This document shows, piece after piece, positions 12,101 to 21,572 of a stretch of 64,000 nt of DNA (within the stretch, counting starts at the first letter, position 1; each line of letters starts with the position of its first letter). The stretch is from Saccharina japonica (taxonomy: Eukaryota; Sar; Phaeophyceae; Laminariales; Laminariaceae). The DNA lies in the NCBI GenBank assembly GCA_008828725.1, contig MEHQ01000045.1:272465-336464 (forward strand). Direction: 5' to 3'. Position numbers and translations under genes: made by a program. The notes beneath the pieces are model-generated. The model was not told the DNA's origin, did no database searches, and worked only from the letters and a program-made list of their open reading frames with translations.

Positions 12101-14283
12101 CCATGCTTCAGCAGTAGCAAACCGAGGGAAGCACGAAGTCATCCGGCTGTGCTTTAAATGCGTAGGTATAGTTGTTTTTCAAGCGTGTCGTAGCACCGCT
12201 TCTGTAGTATTCGCAAACGCATGCATCCCTGCGGCGCATTATAGAGGCGAATTGCTCCGTACAACCCACGGTCCACCCGGCAGCGGGACCATGCCCTGGG
12301 TCAAACTCCCCATGTAATGTTCCTTGCCTTACGGTGTGTAGGCTTTCGTCGTTCACATTTTCTTCTCGGTAGGCTTTCCTCGGAGTCGAGATGGGGAAGA
12401 GGTGCTTTCCCAACCCCGTCATCTCGAACGACGAGGGGACTGAGAGGGTCCCCTACGTGCCCACAGGAAGGGAGATTGTGGGCCAGTGCGTCGACGAGAG
12501 CGGCCAAGAGGTCGACGGCCTCACGTACGAGGGGGAGCTCAACAAGGTGGGCAGCAACACTTGTATTCCCGTGTAGGTCATGTGCAGGGTGATATGGCGA
12601 CTGTTATTCTCCCGTCCAGGCGTGGATGTTTATAGGCCCCTTGCTCTTTCCTCTCTCCCCCGAGTTGACACCTCAACGCGTCTTATCGACGTATGTATGT
12701 GGGTTCGGGGACTTTGTTTTGATAGTAAGTCCCCGTTGGTGTTCGGACCGAAGGGACAACGTACGCACGCACCTAGAAGGGGAATGCTGTAGGGGCTTAC
12801 AATCTGATCGTCGTGCACAACGACAAAAGTGGCTCCTATTCTGATCGTCGTGCACAACGAGAAAGGCGCAATCGTATCGCAAAATATACTCGTGTTCGAG
12901 GGTGTTGGATTCGGGCAGAGAGCTCCTAGAGCGAAACGCCGGAGAAAGAATAGGAGCCACCCCTGCCTGTAGGGGCTATGTCCGTCATAATGGGTTAGAG
13001 CCACCATGTGCTACATCTATCGTTGCGCTCGTCAAGGGTGAATGTATTGGCTGACGAGATATTAAAAACTGCGTGCTCTCTGTACCGTTCAGTCACAAAT
13101 ATCAGTGGAAGCGACATGTGTTTCACACACAACCAATCAAACGAGCCTATGGTTTGCCCTGGTTTATGGAAATGAACACAACCAGCAGCTGAACCCATAC
13201 GCCAGCAGTGGGTTCTGGATTTGACGGTTTAATCGGCACTCATCTCGCTCCGCCTTCCCTACCTATGTGTTCAACATTTCAGGTCAGCTCCAACGTGCTC
13301 TTGGGCAGGTCGCACCTCGGTGTGCACTACAGGATGGACGGTGTTAACGGAGCGATGATGGGGGAGACTAGTGCCGTCCGCCGCTTGCAGCAGGTGCGTC
13401 AACAGTTTCGTATAGGGTGTAATCATATATTAAACGCCTTACTACTGGTCGCGTGTTGCACATCATGCTTGTGGGGTGGGAAAGATACCCAGGATACAGG
13501 TGGCACGGCGCCATCGTGTGTTCCTTGCCACATGTTTCCATTACGCCTGCGAAAGCGCTTGAAATTTCGGTTCAGTCCGGATGCTAGATCGACACCTGCG
13601 TGTGTCCCATACGGATAAATCCAACGATTCGCCTAACTGCGGAACACACACCTCTTTTACTAAATGAGTGCACTCGTCCAACCTGTCCATCACCGTATAC
13701 CAGGAACTTCCCGGTCTCTCGGAATCCCGCGTTGTGGAGGACGCAGGGAAGAATGACATCCCCCCGGCGACGTACAACTTCCGCCTGTACAGCGGCAAGA
13801 CGCTCGAGCTGTACGGCAGGAACTTGTACCGGCTGGATGGCAAGATCTGCGAGGGGGCTTACACCGGCGACGACTTCTGTAACGTGAGTGGCCTAACCTC
13901 GACGTGTTTCGCTATTGAGACGACTTGCCGTTCCTTTTCCCAGTTTTGGTTAAGTTGCACTCCGTCCAATGCTACTGCTGCGGCCGCATTGGTAGTGTGC
14001 TGTTTCATCGGCTGGATGGCTTGAACTTGTTTCCTATTTCCCCGTTGTCGGTGTCGAGCAGCGCCATGAACGCGAGTTGTCAACCTTGACTGCAGTTAGC
14101 TCCGCAGCATCACACCAACCAAGATACTGTAGATTCACATTGGCGTATATCGTCCTTACCCGTCTCCTTCCCTGCAATACCGCGTCCCCAACGAATTATC
14201 AGGAGGTACCGGAGGACGGGTCGTGCACACTTGAAGACATTGTCCAGGAGCACGCTACCTTCTCCATCCACACCGAGCTATGA
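3192..14283 (+). CDS. vHPO: Vanadium-dependent haloperoxidase, copy A (13 exons seen; first exon not found)
   Basis: Secreted enzyme that uses a vanadate cofactor and H2O2 to oxidise halide. Exons 2-14, all with GT-AG borders: 3192-3317, 4597-4761, 5591-5745, 6684-6732, 8245-8338, 8852-9114, 9561-9836, 10400-10507, 11084-11242, 12373-12546, 13283-13393, 13704-13883, 14203-14283 (TGA). Phases close exactly and give 646 residues without exon 1. The order matches Ascophyllum-type bromoperoxidase. WYAK (end of exon 8) joined to WQVHRVLRPEA supplies the vanadate-binding Lys and Arg. THPAYPSGHA (exon 10) holds the halide-site His, Ser-Gly and acid-base His. LGRSHLGVHYRMDG (exon 12) holds the Arg and the vanadate-ligand His. 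Paired Cys around exon 4, exon 11 and the C-terminus fit the family's disulfides. Exon 2 starts in a hydrophobic stretch, TFVGLTALLAAF, the core of a signal peptide. Copy A has four extra residues in exon 4 (SGGGQSGG region) relative to B and C. Introns carry about ten F1/F2 transposons. Bromide versus iodide preference cannot be decided. Confidence 0.92.
3374..3548 (+). mobile_element. F3 MITE, copy 1 (intron 2 of gene A)
   Basis: Inverted ends CAGTACAGGACACC and TTGTCCTGTACTG enclose about 150 bases with GAGATTTCGAGGAAAATCAG, GGGAGTCGTTATCTCGAAAT and CACCCTCTCTGAAATAAGAA. Flanking TA on both sides could be a target duplication, but the other copies do not confirm it. Confidence 0.75.
4824..5077 (+). 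mobile_element. F1 MITE in intron 3 of gene A, TSD CGAC
   Basis: Left end GACGCGTGCTGCGGTAGAGG and right end CACCTCTATTATCGTAACAT mirror each other. The interior has the family landmarks CTGAACGATCAGGCTCCTTG and GAGGAGCTCAGAAA. A perfect 4-bp duplication CGAC flanks it. Confidence 0.85.
5132..5405 (+). mobile_element. F1 MITE in intron 3 of gene A
   Basis: Second F1 copy in this intron. It has CACGATAGAGGT at the left and CTACCGTAGCATGCGTC at the right, and belongs to the subgroup with GGTATACC near the left end and CACCTGCATGCAGG near the right. Confidence 0.8.
6842..7087 (+). mobile_element. F1 MITE in intron 5 of gene A
   Basis: Left end ACGATAGAGGTAGCACG, interior ATGATCGGGCTCCTTAACCC, right end GGTGCACCTCTATCGTAGCA. 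First of three F1 copies in this intron. Confidence 0.8.
7129..7408 (+). mobile_element. F1 MITE in intron 5 of gene A (diverged)
   Basis: CACGATAGAGGTATACG at the left and CCCTCTACCGCAGCATGC at the right, with a diverged interior that keeps GGATCCTTCAACCC and AGAGCTCCTCAAGTGACC. Confidence 0.7.
7440..7879 (+). mobile_element. F1 MITE interrupted by an F2 MITE, TSD CCTA
   Basis: Outer F1 copy running from GACGCGTGCTA to CTACCGTACCATGCTTC with a perfect CCTA duplication. Its TTAACCC site is split by the F2 element at 7513-7676, so F1 arrived first. Confidence 0.85.
7513..7676 (+). mobile_element. F2 Harbinger/Tourist-like MITE, TSD TTA
   Basis: Ends GGGCCCATATTAACGAGT and TTCGTTAAAACGGGCCC form inverted repeats flanked by TTA on each side. 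The 3-bp TTA/TAA duplication with a GGGCC start is typical of PIF/Harbinger MITEs. It is nested in an F1 copy. Confidence 0.85.
7909..8103 (+). mobile_element. F2 MITE, TSD TAA (intron 5 of gene A)
   Basis: From GAGCCCATATTAACGAGT to GTTAAAACGGGCCC with TAA on both sides. The interior has TTCATTGGTCA and GACCAATGG as inverted inner repeats around GGTGCTGGTGCG. Confidence 0.85.
8401..8665 (+). mobile_element. F1 MITE in intron 6 of gene A
   Basis: GTGCTACGATAGAGGTATAA at the left and CTACCGCCGTAGCATGC at the right; GACT/GAAT flanks suggest a decayed 4-bp duplication. Confidence 0.8.
10565..10904 (+). mobile_element. F1 MITE carrying a nested F4 (intron 9 of gene A)
   Basis: GACGCGTACAACGATAGAGG to ACCTCCATCGTGCCATGACT; flanks CGTG/TGTG. 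The TTAACCC site is occupied by the F4 element at 10631-10711. Gene C has an F1 at nearly the same place of the same intron. Confidence 0.8.
10631..10711 (+). mobile_element. F4 TTAA-targeting MITE, nested in F1
   Basis: CCCATTCAGAACTG at the left and GGTTCTTAACGGGG at the right, bounded by TCAA (decayed TTAA) and TTAA. The interior is TTCCAAGTGGTTTGTCCCCA. TTAA targets and CCC ends suggest a piggyBac-like origin. Confidence 0.7.
11357..11613 (+). mobile_element. F1 MITE in intron 10 of gene A
   Basis: TGTGCTGCGACATAGGTGGC at the left and TTACCGTAGCATGCATC at the right; flanks TATT/CATT. A (CA)n patch lies just before the right end. Confidence 0.75.
11664..11912 (+). mobile_element. F1 MITE in intron 10 of gene A, TSD CTCA
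   Basis: GATGCGTGCTACGATAGAGA to TTATCGTAGCATGCGTC with a perfect CTCA on both sides. One of the clearest copies for defining element ends. Confidence 0.9.
12828..12961. repeat. Inverted and direct short repeats in intron 11 of gene A
   Basis: GTGGCTCCTATTCT and its reverse complement AGAATAGGAGCCAC enclose about 105 bases. Around and inside them CTGATCGTCGTGCACAACGA is repeated directly (12805 and 12840) and CTGTAGGGGCT occurs on both outer sides. It looks like a small unclassified mobile or hairpin unit. Confidence 0.5.
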
Positions 14284-15859
14284 AGAATTTGACCGGCTCA
14301 AGAAACTCGGGACATAATAATACCCCCGTCTCCACTCCTTGCTTCTTGATGGCCGATTTGTTCTCATGCGAAATCCAAGAGATGGTCAGAGGGAACATGT
14401 TATGATGAAGGGCTGGTTTTCGTTTACAAAGTCACCACGGATATCGTTCTTCCAGCTTTAGAACTACCCCGGCCCGTTTTAGTCTCCTCTTGGGTTACGC
14501 GATGTGCTCGTTGCATGTATTATCATGGGGGTTGTTCACGGTGTTACCGGTTTCGCGGTCCTCAAACTCGTGGGTTGGTCGAGATACAGAGCTTCTAAAA
14601 GGCAGAACGTCAGAAACAATGCGTTCATCTCCAAGCATAGCACGCGTCTGACGTGTCGTGTTTGCGCTTTGAAGGTTGCGTCTGAGACACGTTAGCCACT
14701 GAAGAGGATGCGAGGCAGTGTGGTGACATGTAACACGTATATGGTTGATAATCGCGTCCAGGTTGCTAACTCGTGGCCTGTTCTAGGGTCCGTAAGGTTT
14801 GGGTTGGTTGTCGTTGCGTACGGGAGATATGATGCCAACTAAAGCAACATCGGCTTGCTGATGTGTCTCCAAGAGCGTATTCGCCCTTGTGATATAGGGG
14901 GGGAACACGTGGTCGCCAACTCGTTTTTGGGTACTACACATCGATACTACAACATATTAGGACTGTTTGAGAAGGGCTGAAGTAATGTGCTGACCACGCG
15001 GTGCAGCTACTCAAGTGTTCATTGGAATAATAAACAATACACAGAGTAAAAAACCGCCGACGCGGTAGTAGAATTATTCAGTTATTTTGTACGAACAGCC
15101 TCGAATATTTGGACTGTTTGCCGAGAGGACTGCTAAGGTTCCTGCTGTCTAGAGAAGGCTACGAGGGTAGTGCTTCATACCTGCGTCCAGTACGGGCCCT
15201 CAACGTTCACTGTTGAAGAGAGGGCACCTTACCGCACCTCGGCGACGGAAGTTTTACACGCTGATTGCCAGCATGTGACCAGACGTGGCAAGTTGAGTTC
15301 TTCCGAATGTCCATATCCACGATGGCTAGGGTCGAGAAACACAGCAAGGGGAGAGGAATGGTTTTTTCTTGAGACTGTATACGTTGGTTGTATGTGAAAG
15401 TTGTGCGCCTTGATGTAAGCTTGTGGGCGAGAGTCTGTTATTGCTTTGGTGTTGCCCGTATGTGGTAGGATTGTCGAACCGTACTCTGGTTCGACTGCTG
15501 TGACTACTTCGGCAAGACCAGTAGCAGCGCCTGTTCCTGTGCTGCGGAGGAATAATGACAGATTTCAGTTGTAATCGACGTATGGCAGTAGGTAGCGTAC
15601 AATAGTTACGTGGTATACTGCTGTATAACGAATATAATACCATATATACATCGCTATAGTCTCCACACAGAGCAGAACAACCCTTACGTTTGAGGTTCAT
15701 GCCACACTGGCTTGGGAGACACGACTGTTCGGTCATATTTTTTCCTTCGTTGACGTGCAATGTCTTGTACGCTCAGGGTATTTCTCCTAGCGAAGTCAAG
15801 TCCTCAAACGAATCAAACTGCAGGGCGCCTATATCCCGGTTCCAAGCACACGTGTATTG

Positions 15860-16112
15860 GCGCCTGCCTACGATAGAGGTGGCACTGTTTGGCTAAACGT
15901 GCTCCTAAATGACGTCGCTCTTTACCCCAAAATCGTCGCAATGTCATTCTTGCTTTGCGAGCCGATTTTTGGTCTGCCTTAAGGTCAACAGATTCGTTCA
16001 TGGGGTTGCACTTTCCTTTTTAATGAAACCCGGTGTTTGGGGTGAGGTATGGAGCTGTTCAAGTAATGCGCCTCAGAAAAAGCACGGTGCATCTCTACCG
16101 TAACATTAGTAT
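15860..16112 (+). mobile_element. F1 MITE downstream of gene A
   Basis: CCTACGATAGAGGTGGCACT at the left and CATCTCTACCGTAACATTAG at the right, with diverged interior. Confidence 0.7.
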
Positions 16113-16255
16113 ATTGCGCTATACGATCGGCGAACTGAGGGCAGAAATCAAGAGTAGAATGCGTGCTATGCAAAACCAGCGCTTAACTGATAGTAGATGC
16201 AGCGCTACTCTGCTGCGTTTAGTCCCCGCGAACTGCCACCTTCTGACGTTCTGAG

Positions 16256-16455
16256 TGTTTTGTTTTTGTTTTTGTCCATCCCATCCAGTATCTTCGCACT
16301 TCCGTCTTTCTCCCTCCCTAGTCGTAACTTAGATCCGGGGTCACAAAGTAGACTCCTCTCCCTCCTCCCCCACTACGGTTCTTGGCTTGCATTTTTATCG
16401 CGAGAATATTTCAACACCTTCTTCCCTCGTCGACTTGCGTTGGATTCCGCCTGAG
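16256..16455 (-). mobile_element. tRNA-derived SINE, copy 2 (5' truncated)
   Basis: Tail and body only: GGGATGGACAAAAAC at its 3' end and the CTACTTTGTGACCCCGGATC body. The tRNA-like head is missing, typical of incomplete reverse transcription. Confidence 0.75.
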
Positions 16456-16559
16456 TTACACATGATCAATTGGTATACCTGTTATCTCCGTATGGGTCGC
16501 CTGACATATCGTGATATTAATAAAGTCATCACGCTTAATCTCCAAAATTTCTGTTTGTT

Positions 16560-16880
16560 GCACACAGTTGTACGTCCTTCGATTGTCGCCTGCTCATCGA
16601 TACACACTTGTTTTTCGGTCCCGATAGTTTTCCATCAGTTAGGACCATCAATAGCCCACATGCCTCAAACCGTAATTTCTTGCAACTCTCCATGTCCAAC
16701 ACATATGTACGCGTTCTGACGTGCGAACACCGCCCCTCCGGGAGTTCGACCGACATGAAATCGCGTTTTTTATCTCCCCTAAACCGCGTTTGGTTGACAC
16801 TAGCATTTGAGATATTGGATACCCGGTCCAACAAAGCGAAATGTCATTTCTATGGTCTGCTATGTGATCTGCCATGAGGT
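16560..16880 (-). other. Conserved flank block of unknown nature (gene A side)
   Basis: Minus-strand DNA matching 19440-19695 on the plus strand. Translated, the two share C-W-x-x-x-P-(I/V)-S-x-M-L-x-S-T and, one frame later in this copy, LDMESC-x-x-LRF-x-x-CGLL. The frameshift between the two parts suggests a decayed exon or non-coding homology. Confidence 0.4.
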
Positions 16881-17407
16881 TGATGCATGCGACCGTGCTC
16901 ATCCATCCCATCATCGCCACTGCTAAAAGCCACCAGGCGAAGCCGCTCCCACCACCCTACGGTACCGCACGTTTCTTAGTAATGGATACGTGGAAAATTG
17001 GGACCGGGGCCACGGCGGCTGCAGAGAGGTCGTCTCATTAAAAGGAATCGCAGCCTATACCGTCGCGTCGATATTGACTTTTACCGCTCCATTTGCGAAC
17101 ATAACACCTGACGACATGGCCACGACATTTCCCGCCTCTAGCTGGCGATCTCAGACCGGTACGGTGGTCGTCACTCTCTATCTTGTTTCACGGTCTTCGC
17201 CTCCGCGACGATGTCCTCGTCTGATACATCATCCTCTTGCTCACGTGCGGGTACTCCAGTCGTGCCAATAACGTCCCAGAGTAGTTCATGCGCGCCTTGG
17301 CACACGATACTGCAACGAGGAAAGCTTGAGATTATTGTTTCAGGTAGGACTCTCTAGTTGTTCGACGCGTTCGGTGCCCCGTTCGGTTGTAAATCGTATA
17401 CCGTGAG

Positions 17408-17655
17408 GACGCATGCTACGATAGAGGTGCACTATGTTTTTTCTGAGCTCCTCACTTAAGGAGCGTCATACCTCACCGAACAAATGATTTCGGAGAAAAA
17501 TAAAAGTGCTGCCGGATGAGAAATATCCTGACCGAAGTATATTCTGGACAATGATTCGTCACAAAAAACAAAAGTCCGACGAATTTGGGTTAAGGAGCCC
17601 GATCGTTCAGAAAACGATTCATCCAAAAAGTGCTACCTCTACCGGAGCACGCGTC
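17408..17655 (-). mobile_element. F1 MITE, reverse orientation, TSD TGAG
   Basis: GACGCATGCTACGATAGAGG at the left, CTACCTCTACCGGAGCACGC at the right, and a perfect TGAG duplication. The interior reads in reverse (GGGTTAAGGAGCCCGATCG). Confidence 0.9.
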
Positions 17656-18006
17656 TGAGATATCAATTCATTCCCATGTGTTCACTTATCATCCTTGCCT
17701 GCGCGTACGCCCAAGGGGGCTAGATGCGGGAAATCGTAGGCCCGTTAGAACGATGCAACGGCGAATACATAGTTGGGGGGAAAAAACTATACGGGTTGCA
17801 AAGAACGTTGGGCGTACCTCATTGTTCGACAATATGCGGTAGGGTCTCCCTCCGGGTATGTTTAATGCCTTACCCGCGTGACGGCGAAACAAATTCGGCC
17901 ACAGAAACGATCTGCCTTCCAAAGCGGTTCGACCGCGTCTGCAGTTGTGAGGTTACAACCTTCCCTGCTCTCAGTGTGAGCTAGTCGCTAGAAGTTTACC
18001 TATTAT

Positions 18007-18300
18007 TACTGGTGCTGCGGTAAGGGAGTTATGTATAAGATGCTTGTTTTCCACGTGCACAGAGCCACTCGGCCGAGTGACTGCTTTACTGCGTTGTACT
18101 CATAACCTGTTTTTGTTGTTGTTGTTGTTGTTGTTGTTGTTCTACAGTGTATGGACCGCCATTGGAGGTTTTGTCACGCAACGCCAACAAACCCTGTTTA
18201 GGTTCAATTTTCAGTTAGATTCGGAGTCACTCGTCCGAGTGGGCAAAACCCGGTTGTGAAAAAGTGGGTACCCCCCCCCCCCCATATCGTAGCACCTGTT
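18007..18300 (+). mobile_element. F1b variant element, copy 1
   Basis: Ends resemble F1 (GGTGCTGCGGTAAGGG; CATATCGTAGCACC) but the core differs: CCACTCGGCCGAGTGACTGC, a GTT microsatellite (18114-18140), CGCCATTGGAGGTTTTGT and CACTCGTCCGAGTGGG, with poly-C before the right end. It matches 60392-60661. Confidence 0.7.
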
Positions 18301-18415
18301 ATTGTTTGATCACCATATCTGAACATTAACTCATCTCCATCTATTGGGATACGGGTGACGGTACACCCTAAGCTATGTTCTAGCACAGGCTTGCGCTGGT
18401 GAATAGTGGATAATG

Positions 18416-18566
18416 GCCGTGTGCTAGGACCGAGGTAGCATTCGTTGGCTGCAACGTTTAATGCATGACGGGGAGCTCCTGAACTGAAACTCGTTCGTTG
18501 TAGTACAGAGCTCCTGAAGGGAAAAGCCTCGGAAAACAACTGATGCACTTTACTGCAGCATGCGTC
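18416..18566 (+). mobile_element. F1 MITE, internally deleted
   Basis: About 150 bp: GTGCTAGGACCGAGGTAGCA at the left and TTACTGCAGCATGCGTC at the right, with only part of the interior (GGGGAGCTCCTGAA). Confidence 0.65.
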
Positions 18567-18820
18567 AATATACCAGGGACATGTCTAGAATGGGAACAAT
18601 ATATTTCGTGCTGAATAGTCACTAGCTTGTGATCTAGAAAGGTAGAAGAGAACAGACAATATGTCAGAGCGCGTAGTCCAGGCTGGCACAGCAATCCTTC
18701 ATGAACTCGCCAGACCCCACGCTTCACGATGGCCAATACATGCATCTTGCCGATTAATCGAACTGCTCGACCCTTGGCAACGTATGTCGGTGCTTGCTCC
18801 TGGGGGATAAGTCTATATTG

Positions 18821-19135
18821 TTTTATTTGTGTGTCCATCCCATTTATTATCTTCGCACTTCCGTATTTCTCCGTCCCTAGTCGTAACTCAGATCCGGGGT
18901 CGCAAAGTAGTCTCTTCTCCCCCTTCCCCCACTACGGTTCTTGCCTTGCTTTTTATCGCGAGAAGATTTCAACACTTTCTTCCCTCGTCAACTCTAGTCG
19001 AATTTCGCTTACCCACGCTATAATATGCGCTCTCGACAGTCGGCGTCATTTGAGAATAAAAACCTCCATGGGGAGAATCGAACCCTCGACATCCGGCCCA
19101 AAAGGCTTCGTTGCTACCAGTTAGACCACCGGGGT
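18821..19135 (-). mobile_element. tRNA-derived SINE, copy 3 (full length)
   Basis: Head CCCCGGTGGTCTAACTGGTA, box B GGGTTCGATTCTCCC, body CGACTGTCGAGAGCGCATAT, tail GGGATGGACA. It is the best-preserved head in the window. Confidence 0.85.
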
Positions 19136-19439
19136 AAAAAGGAAGCGATATTTTGTCCTGTTTCGGCCTGCCAATCATCGGCGAAGGTTTATTTTTACCC
19201 CACGCCAATTCACAAATACGGAGCTGTGAGTCGTCGACAACTTAGTTCATACTACATAGGCTAGCAGACGAACCGCACATTTCAATACCTGACTGGCATG
19301 GATCGCTAAAGCCACAAACACGTACGTAAAGGGAGTCCGGCACCGCTTGGGTTACGAGAGTTACAAGTAGGGTGAACTACATACGGTTTTCCCCTGGTTA
19401 CGAAGAATCGCAACCACCCAGCTCATCGTAGATGACACA

Positions 19440-19695
19440 GGAGACAGCAACGGAGCTTCAAATATGTTGGGCCTGGCGCCCTGTATCTCGAATGCTGGCG
19501 TCGACCAACCTTGGTAAAGTGGAGACCCACCCAAACTTTCATACCGGCTGGACTCCCGGGGTCATGGTGTTGTACATGCCAGAATATGGTCCATACTCGT
19601 TGGACATGGAGAGTTGTCAGGAATTACGATTTAGGACATGTGGGCTGTTGATAGTCCTCACAGCTGTATCTTCACCTGGACCGAACGGGTGAGTA
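19440..19695 (+). other. Conserved flank block of unknown nature (gene B side)
   Basis: Matches 16560-16880 on the opposite strand. Here one frame stays open through CWAWRPVSRMLASTN to LDMESCQELRF and CGLLIVLT, ending near a GGTGAGT donor-like site. Function is unknown; it could be an exon of an antisense neighbour gene carried along in the duplication. Confidence 0.35.
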
Positions 19696-21572
19696 AAACA
19701 GTTGGCGGTGTTGTTTCGACACGTTCTTTCAAGGCTGGTCTTCGAAGGGTGTCCCACCGAGCCCGATCACGGTAGGAAACTAATGGGAGTGAGTATAGAG
19801 CAGGCGTGATAGCTACGCGAGATGCTAAAATGTTTCCCACGACCCCTGCTGACACATGCAAGTACAATTCGGACACAACACACCCAACACAAGGTATTAC
19901 TTGAGGAGACGAAGTCGTGTGGCACGGTGTAACTGTAAACATATACGATTGACTTATCGCTGGCTTGGCGTATACATTGAACGAAAGCAAGTTATAACGC
20001 ACTCCGTCCAAGTTCTTGGGCTACAAACGGCGATACGATAGTTTATGTTTGCCGGGGTAGACGCGCCCTGCAAGCTGATTCGCTCAACGTCGCTATTATC
20101 CCAGACGTAGCTAACTGGAGAGCACTTGGAAATTGTGTATGAACGGAGGACGCGTCTAAGGAGGTATTTGTGTCTCCCACGCCAATGTGGTATATATCGC
20201 AATGCGATTTATTTGTTTTACCAGGTGTACACAGGAATGATACGTCAATGTTATGACAGTACTCGTACGTACTATATCCTCCCGTCAATGCCGTACCCTA
20301 CTGAGCACATTGGTTTAACCTGATAGTTGTTACCAGACCTCCGTAGTAGGGGGTTGGCGCTCCTACTGAGTATGCCGATGTAATCGCCGACAACCGAAAA
20401 AGGCATGCTTCGACCTGCCCACTTGGAGGAGGCCCCAATGCAACCATTGCGCCATGATCGACCAATGCGCAGTCCGATGAAAAGCGTGGAAACAAAGCTG
20501 TTTGCCTCGCCCCTATCCATCCTGCACCTACAAACCCGAAACCTATCGACTTGTCACGTCTGGTTCATCACCTCTACCATCGTGAAGGCGCGCTAATTTG
20601 TCCTTCCTCCGACAGTGGATGTCGTACAGCGTGAACAGGACACCAGAGGGTGAAGCGCGACCCTATTTTTATCTAGACAACTGGAACACTGGCAGTCTTT
20701 TCTGGGAAGCGTCAACAGTCAGGAGTCGAATTGGTTTCCAAACTGAATCCCTGTACGTCAGATTTCGGCAATTACACAACTGTTGTAATTTATCCGCTGA
20801 GCATAGGTGTATATCCGCGCCTGACGTCGTTCATTCGACATATGTACGGCCCTTCACAAACAATTACAGTACTTTTTCGCGTGCCCCTTTCTTATGTTTC
20901 GTGAGCTCGTCATCATGCGCTGGAGAACATATATCATAGTCAGCCGTTTAGTTTCTACCGGGGGCATTAGATCTCCAGTACGCAATGAAAACCATACGAA
21001 AACATATACGGACCTTCGAACAGGCCACGCACCACCAATCGAAACTCGATTTCCAACCATTTTACGTATGACATATCAATACACAGAACGAGAACCTTAA
21101 CAGAAACACTGGTTGACACGTCGTAGACATTACCTACAAAATATACACATATGATACCCCAGACGCCCGCCACACCATATACACATATGATATACCCGAC
21201 GCCCGCCACGGCAGGAGGAGAATATTTGAAGGTATGGAGTTCTGCGTCCGAGGAGCTTCATCTCTCACTCAAACCACAGGTTTGACAATCATTGTATATA
21301 CGCTGGCCTCAATGAAGGGTCCCCATCGCTATGCGTAGGAATTGTAGTGATAACATATCACGAACGACAAAGAAAGGCGTTACTAAACGCATGCCTATGT
21401 TGATAAATCCCGCCAATGGGATATTCCTGCAGCCGAACGTACCCCCACTATCGACGCAGGGCTCGTGCCATCACGTAGCAGATATCACGTGGAACAAACT
21501 GTCTACGAGCCTAGCAATATTTGCGAACGCAAAAGGGGGCTCTGAGCGTGTGTTGTTGGCCTATGCAGTCCT

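Larger units (their letters stand above)
14284..17407. other. 3' flank of gene A, shared in part with flanks of B and C
   Basis: No gene is supported. About 15300-15600 resembles 56700-57000 downstream of gene C (GGCTAGGGTCGAG then GTGGGC(G/A)AGAGT). About 16560-16880 (minus) resembles 19440-19695 (plus) downstream of gene B. About 16925-17360 resembles 58330-58790 downstream of gene C. These blocks show that the duplicated unit extended at least 3 kb past the stop codon. Confidence 0.6.
18567..21572. other. 3' flank of gene B
   Basis: No gene is supported. It contains SINE copy 3, the block at 19440-19695 shared with the gene A flank, and a short tandem duplication of ATATACACATATGATA plus CGCCCGCCAC near 21145-21205. 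An open frame at 20598-20939 is not recognised and has no partner in the other flanks. Confidence 0.5.
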
